This document shows, one piece after another, positions 57,465 through 64,000 of a stretch of 64,000 nt of DNA. Numbering within the stretch: the stretch's first letter is position 1; every line of letters starts with the position of its first letter. The translations under genes and the position numbers were made by a program. The DNA is taken from the NCBI RefSeq assembly GCF_013214175.1, contig NZ_JABSPA010000003.1, positions 248,001 through 312,000 of the forward strand, given 5' to 3'. The DNA comes from Colwellia sp. (GTDB lineage Bacteria; Pseudomonadota; Gammaproteobacteria; Enterobacterales; Alteromonadaceae). Under the pieces are notes generated by a model. The model was not told where the DNA came from and did no database searches. It worked only from the letters and a program-made list of their open reading frames with translations.

Positions 57465-57912
57465 GGATAGGTTGCTTCCATCAGTTATATTAGTGCCGCA
57501 GGGAATTTAGTCTTGAATACTGTGTACTTTCCTAGAGCCGCGCGGAAATATTGTTGGTATTGGATTTTATATGGGAATTTTTAGAGGATAGTCGCTTCCA
57601 AGTTGCCGTAGCTAACTTAGTCTTGAATAGAGTGTGCTTTTCTAGAGAGGGCGCGGAAATATTGTTGATATTTGCTTTGAAAAATAAAGAAGAGGTCGCT
57701 TCCAAGGTGCCGTAGCTAACTTTAGTCCTGAACACCGTGTGCTTTTCTAGAGAGGGTGCGGAAATATCGTTGATATTGGGTTTTAACAGAGAAAAATTTT
57801 ATTAGAAAAATAAAGGGGATAGTCGCTTCCATCAGTTATTTTAGTGAAGCAGGGAATTTAGTCTTGAATACTGTATACTTTCCTAGAGTCGCGTGGAAAT
57901 ATTGTGGATATT
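57465..57912 (-). repeat. Four tandem degenerate copies of the 6S RNA 3' part
   Basis: Unit starts are marked by the motif gtcgcttcca (or gttgcttcca) at 57471, 57591, 57695 and 57822; the same motif in the full 6S gene is at 57957, so the spacings are 120, 104, 127 and 135 bp. Units run about 57465-57561, 57585-57672, 57691-57777 and 57818-57912 and each ends near GGAAATAT-GATATT. Units 2 and 3 resemble the 6S gene most; unit 3 is identical to it over 47 bases (57695-57741 against 57957-58003). Units 1 and 4 form a second class, with CATCAGTTAT in place of CAAGGTGCCG. All lack the 5' half of 6S RNA. Confidence 0.88.
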
Positions 57913-57954
57913 CTTTATTCGAAGAGAGAGATAAATATAAATCTTAAAGTAGGA

Positions 57955-58138
57955 TAGTCGCTTCCAAGGTGCCGTAGCTAACTTTAGTCCTGAACACCGT
58001 GTGTTCAGGGCGGAAGTATCATGCTAACCGTAGGCTTCCCGATACGAGCCGGGCTTGCACAAAAGCTAATAGTCAATTTCCTAAGGTAAAACTTATCGGC
58101 TCAGGGACATAGTTCGCATACAAACACCCCAGAAGACA
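57955..58138 (-). ncRNA. ssrS: 6S RNA
   Basis: 6S RNA binds sigma-70 RNA polymerase by imitating an open promoter. The minus strand read from 58138 contains CCCTGAGCCGATA (58094-58106), the same string as in E. coli 6S, then a GC-rich arm leading to GAAGCCT (58032-58038), and an apical-side hairpin CCTGAACAC/GTGTTCAGG (57989-58009). The 5' segment GTCTTCTGGGGTG pairs with the 3' segment CACCTTGGAAGCGAC to close the long stem. About 184 nt, the E. coli length. Downstream location from zapA matches the usual gammaproteobacterial order. Exact ends are estimates. Confidence 0.9.
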
Positions 58139-58143
58139 AATCC

Positions 58144-58149
58144 AGTATA
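58144..58149 (-). promoter_or_regulatory. -10 box of ssrS
   Basis: On the minus strand TATACT lies six to seven bases before the inferred 6S start near 58138. A matching -35 is poor (TTATTG at 17 bases). Confidence 0.6.
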
Positions 58150-58235
58150 GCGAAAAAGATATCATCCAATAAGCTTTTTTTTGTAATTTTTACTCGAGTG
58201 CTGAGTAATTATTCGTTATGTTTTATTTTTAGGCT

Positions 58236-58504
58236 TTAGGGACTGTTGAATTTTCGAGATTTCTTTTACAGCAACATGTTTGATATTTAGCCAAGGCAGA
58301 GCATGTGAAGTGTAGCTAGCTACATGAACATACGATAACGCAGTATAAATTTCAAACAAGTGCTGCCCTTTGGGTTCATTTAAAACGAACTTACTCCTTG
58401 TTGCTCGCTTTTTTAATAGAATAACTATGATACAAAGCTCGCGCCGCGATTAAGCCCGTTTTAAATTGAATAAATTTTAACCCTGAAAGATCAACAGTCC
58501 CTAA
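58236..58504. mobile_element. MITE-like element between zapA and ssrS
   Basis: 269 bp bounded by perfect 14-bp terminal inverted repeats, TTAGGGACTGTTGA at 58236-58249 and its complement at 58491-58504; similarity continues imperfectly to about 20 bp. No transposase is encoded. The outer TA pair would suit an IS630/Tc1-type target, but no longer duplication is visible. The interior contains GTAGCTAGCTACATG, a 12-bp-type palindrome, and ATAACGCAGTAT, also in the element at 12415. It separates the zapA stop from the ssrS promoter. Confidence 0.8.
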
Positions 58505-58573
58505 CCTCTACCAAGGTGGATAAAGGTAAGAATAATTAATTGAGGAGTGTGATAAAGAGTAAGCAGTTAATGC

Positions 58574-58882
58574 TTAAGCGATTTTTCTATTCTTAGGAGA
58601 AATAGCTTGTTCTATAGTTGATTGCAGTAAAGCTATTTTATTTTGATTTTCTTGTTGCTCTACTTTTAATAACTGTTGCGTCTGCAATAAATCATTAGCC
58701 AAATTTAACGCGGTCATTAATAACGTTTGCTCAGGAGTGCTAATTGTTTTGCTCGTCCCCGCTTTAATTAAACGGTTACTTAATTCTTGCGCTGCAGATA
58801 ATAAGGCGGTTTCTTGCCCTATTGGACAAGCTATTTTCAGCTTGCGATCAACTATGTTGATTTCTACGGTTCGTTGCGCCAT
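58574..58882 (-). CDS. zapA: Cell division protein ZapA
   Basis: 102 residues. ZapA bundles FtsZ filaments at midcell. The N-terminal strand region VEINIVDRKLKIACPIGQE and the helical part LLSAAQELSNRLIKA, then LLMTALNLANDLL and a coiled-coil tail, are typical. It is divergent from the UPF0149 gene, with 6S RNA downstream, the arrangement found in E. coli (ygfB, zapA, ssrS). Confidence 0.95.
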   Translation of the reverse strand: MAQRTVEINIVDRKLKIACPIGQETALLSAAQELSNRLIKAGTSKTISTPEQTLLMTALNLANDLLQTQQLLKVEQQENQNKIALLQSTIEQAISPKNRKIA

Positions 58883-59084
58883 TTACAAAAATTTCCAAGA
58901 GTTATTAATAATATAGCTATAAATGTACTGTTTTTAAGCTATTATTTTAATGATAACGAGGCTGAGCCGCCTATGCAAGTTTTTAGCGTGTTTTATCGGC
59001 ATTTACTGTTATTTTCCTTTTCTGTCATTTTCCTCGGTGATACCATTACTCATCATAAATCCCAGTAATCATAGAAAGTAAATC

Positions 59085-59687
59085 ATGACTGAAGCAAACT
59101 CAAATAACGATACCAATAATAACTTAATGGACTTTGCCAGTATGCAAGCCATTTTGACTAGCGAAGATGTAAGATCACATGCCAGTGAAATTCATGGTGT
59201 ATTAACCGGGTTAGTTTGCGCAGGTTTTGAATTTGAAGACCAAGGCTATGTGGCCATGCTTAATGATTTATTCAATGACGGAGATGGTTTTCCAGCAGCA
59301 GTCAAAGTAGCGCTCAAACAAATGTATAGCGAATTGTGGGCCAGCATATTAGATGACACTTATAGCTTTAACTTATTGTTACCTGATGACGATGACACTA
59401 TGGCCGAACGTGGCCATGCTTTAAGTGTGTGGGTACAAGGCTTCAATTTAGGTTTTGGTTTAGAGCAAAAAGATAGCCCTGTTGTTTCTGAAGAAGTTAA
59501 GGAAGTACTCACCGACTTTAGCGAAATAGCCAACTTATCTGATGAAATGGATGAAGATGAAGATACCGAGCAAGCGTATTTTGAAATCAGTGAATATGTA
59601 CGGATTTCAGCGATACTGTGTTTTAGCGAGTTAGCGACCCCTCCTAATCAAGAAAGTAATGCCACAAAGAAAAAAATAATTCACTAA
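59085..59687 (+). CDS. UPF0149 family protein (YgfB-like)
   Basis: 200 residues, all-helical and acidic. The block ASEIHGVLTGLVCAG is the UPF0149 signature, with LPDDDDTMAERGHALSVWVQGFNLGFGL and YVRISAILCF following. YgfB of E. coli is the nearest named relative; in Pseudomonas YgfB modulates AlpA-dependent gene expression, but the general function is unclear. First gene of the likely operon with pepP and ubiH (75 bp gap). Confidence 0.93.
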   Translation: MTEANSNNDTNNNLMDFASMQAILTSEDVRSHASEIHGVLTGLVCAGFEFEDQGYVAMLNDLFNDGDGFPAAVKVALKQMYSELWASILDDTYSFNLLLPDDDDTMAERGHALSVWVQGFNLGFGLEQKDSPVVSEEVKEVLTDFSEIANLSDEMDEDEDTEQAYFEISEYVRISAILCFSELATPPNQESNATKKKIIH

Positions 59688-59762
59688 CTTTCCGCTTAGC
59701 AAAGTAGCGTTAACAATGCATTTTCAAAAAAATACTAACAATAAATAGCCGCGAGTAATTAC

Positions 59763-61130
59763 ATGAGCACTTCACCGTTAAATAAAGCACCAATTAGCCA
59801 GTTACCTTTGAGTGACTTCACTGAACATCGTGCTGTACTGATGGCTAAAATGCCAAACAGCTCAGTCGCTTTATTTCCTGGCGCTAGTGAACTTACTCGC
59901 AGTAACGATACCGAATATGCTTTTTGCCAGAATAAAAACTTTTTGTATTTAACCGGTTTTAATGAGCCCGATGCATTGCTCGTTTTGCTTAAAGATGAGC
60001 AGGGCAAAGCAGAGTCTATTTTATTTTCATTAGCTAAAGACGCCTTACATGAAATTTGGCAAGGTCGACGCATTGGCCAAATTAAAGCGGTGCAAGACTA
60101 CGGCGTTGATAAAAGCTTTGTTGTCGCTGAAATTGATAGTCTATTACCTGATTACCTTGATGGTAAAAGCCAGGTGTTTTTTGGCTTTAGTAACCATGAC
60201 TTTGCTGCGCAAGTGTTTACTTGGTTAAAACAAGTAAGTGGCAACATTCGCCAAGGGGCTAAAACGCCACAGCATTTAACCGATGTCGACTCTATGGTTG
60301 CTGAGCTACGCTTAATTAAAACAGATAATGAATTGGCCTTGATGCGCCAAGCGAACCATATTTCAGGGTTAGCACATCAACGCGCTATGCAAAAATGCCA
60401 TGTCGGTAAGTTTGAATATCAAATTGAAGCTGAAATTCTCCACGAATTTGCTCGCCACGGTGCTAGACACCCAGCCTATGCCAGTATTGTTGCTGGCGGT
60501 GATAACGCCAATATTCTTCATTACACCGCCAATAACGAGGTATTGAAAAACAATGAGTTGTTACTTATTGATGCTGGCGCCGAATTAGCGGGTTATGCAG
60601 CCGATATTACCCGTACTTTTCCGGTTAATGGCAAATTTACCACGGAGCAAAAAGCGATTTATCAACTGGTACTTGATGCCAAGAACCTGGCGATTAACGC
60701 CATTAAGCCGGGTATGTCTTTTGCCAAATTAAATGTATTAACCAATGCCTTTTTGACACAAGGCTTAGTTGATTTGGGCATACTTGTTGGTGATTTAACC
60801 GAGCTTATAAGTGATAAGAAAGTTAAAGAATACTTTATTCATGGTCTTGGCCATTGGTTAGGTTTAGATGTGCATGATGTTGGTGACTATCATATCAGCA
60901 CCGAAAGAGAGCAATTACGCGCTTTTGAAGTGGGTATGGTGATGACCATTGAACCCGGCATCTATATTCCACTTAACGATTTAAGTGTCGCGGAAAAATG
61001 GCGTGGTATCGGTGTGCGTATTGAAGATAATATTGCCGTAACCGCAACCGGTTTTGAGAACTTTACCGTTAACTCGCCACAAACCGTTGAAGATATTGAA
61101 GACTTGATGGCAGAAATGCAAAAATCATAA
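59763..61130 (+). CDS. pepP: Xaa-Pro aminopeptidase PepP
   Basis: 455 residues (E. coli 441). Removes an N-terminal residue preceding proline. An N-terminal domain (about 1-175, NKNFLYLTGFNEPDALLVLL) and a pita-bread metal domain whose five ligands lie in LLIDAGAELAGYAADITRTF (two Asp), HGLGHWLGLDVHDVG (His), MTIEPGIYIP (Glu) and GVRIEDNI (Glu). The catalytic blocks are intact. It lies in the conserved order ygfB-pepP-ubiH-ubiI. Confidence 0.97.
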   Translation: MSTSPLNKAPISQLPLSDFTEHRAVLMAKMPNSSVALFPGASELTRSNDTEYAFCQNKNFLYLTGFNEPDALLVLLKDEQGKAESILFSLAKDALHEIWQGRRIGQIKAVQDYGVDKSFVVAEIDSLLPDYLDGKSQVFFGFSNHDFAAQVFTWLKQVSGNIRQGAKTPQHLTDVDSMVAELRLIKTDNELALMRQANHISGLAHQRAMQKCHVGKFEYQIEAEILHEFARHGARHPAYASIVAGGDNANILHYTANNEVLKNNELLLIDAGAELAGYAADITRTFPVNGKFTTEQKAIYQLVLDAKNLAINAIKPGMSFAKLNVLTNAFLTQGLVDLGILVGDLTELISDKKVKEYFIHGLGHWLGLDVHDVGDYHISTEREQLRAFEVGMVMTIEPGIYIPLNDLSVAEKWRGIGVRIEDNIAVTATGFENFTVNSPQTVEDIEDLMAEMQKS

Positions 61131-61236
61131 CTAAAACTTAGCTAAATAAAAGTTAAAATATGGCTAAATCAAGAAAAGGTTAAGCGCAGTTAAGTAAACT
61201 CAACTCAACGAAAAACTTTAAAAACAAAAAGCTAAT

Positions 61237-62577
61237 ATGAGCGCTATACAAAAAATTAAGCAAAACTTTAAGCAAAATACTAGTCAACAATTTGATGTCA
61301 TTATCTCGGGCGGTGGTTTATCGGGTAGTCTAATGGCGTTAAGTTTAAGTCAATTAATTAAAGCAGATGGTAGCTCATTATCTATAGCCATAGTTGAAGC
61401 TCTGCCTTTTAAACAAACTAACCCTGCAGATGACACCGCCTTATTTGATGCCCGCGTGTTAGCCTTATCTCATGGCAGCGCTAAATACTTAAATAAGCTA
61501 GGCGCCTGGCAGTACCTCAAAGGTGATGTTTGTGCGATTACCGATATTGATATTTCTGATCGAGGTCACTTTGCCAAAGCAAGGTTAACAGCCAAAGAAC
61601 AGGGTGTTAATGCCTTAGGTTATGTCATCGATATGGCACTTATTGGTAAAGCGCAATTAAAGGCTTTAAGTAAAAATACTCGCGCAAACAGCGCAGGCAC
61701 AAAAAATATCCACTGGTTTAGCCCAGACTCAATAGCTGATATCACTTGGAAAGAAAGTTGTCAGGAAAATAGCCAAGACGAAACTAGCAAGAACAAACAG
61801 CAAGTCACTGTACAGCTCAACTCAGGAATAACCTTATCAGCACAACTGTTACTTGGCTGTGATGGCGTGCAGTCCCCGGTAAGAAAACTGGCTAAAATCA
61901 AGGTCAGCTGTGACGACTACCAGCAAGTTGCCTTAATTGCCAATGTATCAACCAGTCAAGCACACTACAATAAAGCATTCGAACGCTTTACTGAGTTTGG
62001 CCCTATTGCCATGTTGCCGCTCAAGTCAGTAAACTCAAGCTCATCAACGGATGGGAAGTCACGTTGTTCGCTGGTTTGGACCATGACACCAGAGCAAGCC
62101 GAAGACATTAAAAGCCTATCTGATGATGCTTTTAAAGTTGAGCTAGAGCGGGCTTTTGGTAGTTACCTTGGCGCAATCACTCATGTCGGTAAACGTGATA
62201 CTTACCCGTTAGTGTTATTACAAGCCCAGCAGCAAAGCTATCATCGTATGGCGCTGGTAGGTAACGCTTCACATACTATTCACCCTATCGCCGGGCAAGG
62301 CTTTAATTTAGGTTTACGTGATGTTGAGTTTATGGCGGAACTAGTGAAAAACGCATTAGCCGCAGAGCAAGATATCGGTAATTTTGGCTTACTGCACGCT
62401 TATCAAATGAATAGAGCGAAAGATCAACGGCAAGTTATTCAATTAACTGACTCATTAGTGACCTTGTTCGCTAATGATCTACCGCCATTAGTACTTGGCC
62501 GCAATATGGCTTTACAGGCACTTAATTTTATTACGCCGCTTAAGAATGCCCTTGTTAAGAAGACTATGGGTTACTAA
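61237..62577 (+). CDS. ubiH: 2-octaprenyl-6-methoxyphenol hydroxylase UbiH
   Basis: 446 residues, somewhat long for UbiH (E. coli 392) because of linkers around residues 150-190 and 260-275. FAD-binding motifs are GGGLSGSLMALSL near the N-terminus, LLGCDGVQSPVRK in the middle and LVGNASHTIHPIAGQGFNLG, the late FAD loop typical of the UbiH/COQ6 family. It hydroxylates the ubiquinone ring at C1. The next gene ubiI follows only after a 107-bp repeat array. Confidence 0.94.
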   Translation: MSAIQKIKQNFKQNTSQQFDVIISGGGLSGSLMALSLSQLIKADGSSLSIAIVEALPFKQTNPADDTALFDARVLALSHGSAKYLNKLGAWQYLKGDVCAITDIDISDRGHFAKARLTAKEQGVNALGYVIDMALIGKAQLKALSKNTRANSAGTKNIHWFSPDSIADITWKESCQENSQDETSKNKQQVTVQLNSGITLSAQLLLGCDGVQSPVRKLAKIKVSCDDYQQVALIANVSTSQAHYNKAFERFTEFGPIAMLPLKSVNSSSSTDGKSRCSLVWTMTPEQAEDIKSLSDDAFKVELERAFGSYLGAITHVGKRDTYPLVLLQAQQQSYHRMALVGNASHTIHPIAGQGFNLGLRDVEFMAELVKNALAAEQDIGNFGLLHAYQMNRAKDQRQVIQLTDSLVTLFANDLPPLVLGRNMALQALNFITPLKNALVKKTMGY

Positions 62578-62630
62578 GTATGAGGAAATTAGTGTAGCCA
62601 CATTAATTTGACAAGATATAGATAAAACAC

Positions 62631-63042
62631 TGGATCCCCGATCAGACACTTCGGGGATGACGGCTAATAAAGTCTCACTGGTATTATTGTCATCCCCGTG
62701 GTCACTTAGTCGGGGATCCATGAGTAAGGTATAAAGCTGGATGCTCGATTAGACACTTCGAGGATGACGGCTGATAAAGTAGCACTGGTATTATCATCAT
62801 CCCCGTGGTCACTTAGTCGGTGATCCATGAGTAAGGTATAAAGCTGAATTATCGATTAGATATTTCGGGTATGACGGCTAATAAAGTCTCACTGGTATTC
62901 TTGTCATCCCCGTGGTCACTTAGTCGGGGATCCATGAGTAAGGTATAAAGCTGAATTATCGATTAGATATTTCGGTGATGTCGGCTGATTAAGTATCATT
63001 GGTGTTATTGTCATCCCCGTGGTCACTTAGTCGGGGATCCAT
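62631..63042. repeat. Four-copy 107-bp tandem repeat between ubiH and ubiI
   Basis: The string CATCCCCGTGGTCACTTAG begins at 62691, 62798, 62905 and 63012, exactly 107 bases apart each time. Each unit pairs internally (GGGGATGACGG with GTCATCCCC, and TGGATCCCCGA with TCGGGGATCCA) and ends with GAGTAAGGTATAAAGCT. The left half of the units varies more than the right. It resembles widespread intergenic palindromes of the GGATCCCCG...GTCATCCC type, here amplified in tandem. Short peptide frames reading MDPRLSDHGDDN come from it and are not genes. Confidence 0.92.
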
Positions 63043-63121
63043 ATGGCTGTAACTTTTGTCACTCTCGTGGATACTTGGTGAAAGTCGATGTGCCATTATT
63101 TGAATTTTAAAAGAGAAAAAC

Positions 63122-64000
63122 ATGCAAAAATTTGATGTGTTAATTGTTGGTGCTGGCATGGTGGGTTTAACCTTAGCATTAGCACTGCGCCAATCAAGCC
63201 AACTTAAAATTGCTCTGGTAGATAGCTCAGCAGTGGCTGAACTTGATGACAGCATAGATGTAAGAGTCAGTGCCATTAATGTTGCCAGCAAAAATATTTT
63301 TGCTAATTTAGGTATTTGGTCGGCTATTGAAAGCAGCCGAGTACAAGATTATCAGCATATGCATGTGTGGGATAAGGCTGGAGTAGGTAAGCTAGATTTT
63401 TCCGCAAAAGACAGTGCCAGTTTCCCGCCAGAAGAAAGCTTAGGTTGGATAATTGAGAACAAAGTGATTCGTCATGCTTTATGGCAACAAGCTGAGCTGG
63501 ATGAAGGTATTCACTTTTTCACTGACAATAAACTCGCCAGCATCAGTCATGGCGATAGTGAAGTTTTTGCTACTTTTGTTCATGACAGTACTAATAATGA
63601 CGAGCAAGGGGCTAACAGCACACCAACGCAACCTATTATTGCTAAATTGGTTGTTGGCGCTGATGGCGCTAATTCTTGGGTACGTCAACAAATGAATATG
63701 GCGATGATCTTTAAAGATTACGACCACCACGCCATTGTTGCTACGGTTGAATGTCCACAAGGTCATCAAAACACCGCTTGGCAAGTATTCCTACCGACCG
63801 GACCGTTAGCCTTTTTACCATTAAAACAAGCCAAGTCTCAAGCTTCCGGCGATTTACAAGATGAAAAGACTGACCTTTGCTCTATCGTTTATTCAACGTC
63901 ACCTGATGATGCTCAACGCTTAACTGCGTTAGATGCCATTGATTTTTCCAAAGAACTAACGGCAGCCAGTGATGGTAAGTTAGGCGACATAAAACTTAAA
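63122..64000 (+). CDS. ubiI: 2-octaprenylphenol hydroxylase UbiI/VisC family, truncated by the window end
   Basis: 293 residues are present and the frame is open at base 64000. The N-terminal FAD motif is FDVLIVGAGMVGLTLALALR, the conserved DxR block is SIDVRVSAINVAS, and the second FAD motif is LVVGADGANSWVR. Position after pepP-ubiH identifies it as UbiI (VisC), which hydroxylates the ubiquinone ring at C5, rather than UbiF. The ATG at 63122 follows AAAGAGAAA. The late FAD loop and C-terminus lie beyond the window. Confidence 0.92.
   Translation, partial: MQKFDVLIVGAGMVGLTLALALRQSSQLKIALVDSSAVAELDDSIDVRVSAINVASKNIFANLGIWSAIESSRVQDYQHMHVWDKAGVGKLDFSAKDSASFPPEESLGWIIENKVIRHALWQQAELDEGIHFFTDNKLASISHGDSEVFATFVHDSTNNDEQGANSTPTQPIIAKLVVGADGANSWVRQQMNMAMIFKDYDHHAIVATVECPQGHQNTAWQVFLPTGPLAFLPLKQAKSQASGDLQDEKTDLCSIVYSTSPDDAQRLTALDAIDFSKELTAASDGKLGDIKLK

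Noticed and set aside
57532..57735. 67-codon minus-strand ORF
   Set aside because: It lies entirely in the 6S-derived repeats and its peptide repeats with them (NNISA and KTK motifs); no ribosome site.
57465..57912. CRISPR-like array
   Set aside because: The units are long (about 90 bp), spacing is irregular, there are no unique spacers of constant length and no cas genes; the units match the 6S RNA gene.
58814..59068. 84-codon plus-strand ORF across the zapA start
   Set aside because: Antisense to zapA and without any recognisable feature.
62631..63042. CRISPR array or small genes reading MDPRLSDHGDDN
   Set aside because: Whole 107-bp units repeat, with no unique spacers. The peptides are translations of the palindrome GGATCCCCG...GTCATCCCC.

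Overview
The window looks like chromosomal DNA of a marine, cold-water gammaproteobacterium of the order Alteromonadales, most likely Colwellia or a close relative. This is inferred from the AT-rich base composition, protein sequences close to those of Shewanella, Colwellia and Pseudoalteromonas, and conserved neighbourhoods: porin-phoB-phoR-pstS; ispH followed by the minor pilin genes; and pepP-ubiH-ubiI next to zapA and 6S RNA. No phage, plasmid, complete insertion sequence, CRISPR array, rRNA or tRNA was seen. Nearly everything is ordinary core genome; the unusual material lies in the intergenic DNA.

Layout. Bases 1-5550: the end of topA, two small hypothetical genes, cysB and a YfhL-type ferredoxin. 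5600-11000: trhP/yegQ, an HDOD protein, rdgC and an orphan sensor kinase. 11160-15990: a phosphate-starvation block (porin, phoB, phoR, pstS) with in-phase PhoB-type boxes. 16200-25000: ispH, then a type IV pilus minor-pilin/tip operon (pilV, pilW, pilX, pilY1, pilE, tapY2-like) facing a convergent fimT. 25050-29860: pheA, a MAPEG protein, a penicillin-acylase-family hydrolase and an unknown secreted protein. 30200-36950: the two glyoxylate-shunt enzymes (glcB, aceA) flanking lrgAB-like genes and a LysR regulator. 37130-40130: a DUF481 barrel protein and a small sulfur/thiol cluster (ArsR/BigR-type regulator, DUF2892 protein, rhodanese, DsbA-like protein). 40330-49000: lysA, an FMN reductase with a divergent LysR gene, two DUF4124 proteins (one an M23 peptidase) and a HlyD-ABC export operon. 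49030-57400: ruvX, yqgE, gshB, rsmE, an unknown exported protein, metK, murI, an MFS transporter and a DCC-family protein. 57460-64000: 6S RNA, zapA, a UPF0149 gene, pepP, ubiH and the start of ubiI.

The most striking observation is at the 6S RNA locus (57465-58138, minus strand). A complete ssrS gene is followed directly downstream by four degenerate tandem copies of only its 3' part. They fall into two sequence classes, and one copy shares 47 identical bases with the functional gene. Other second-look items are a 4 x 107-bp tandem array splitting ubiH from ubiI, a MITE-like element between zapA and ssrS, a double palindrome 30 bp centre to centre before the sulfur cluster, a three-arm inverted repeat upstream of the MFS gene, a LysR-type box between lysR and aceA, a 68-residue prepilin leader on FimT, and a Ser/Asp-rich insert in YqgE.

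All calls come from reading the sequence and the conceptual translations; no database search or folding program was run.
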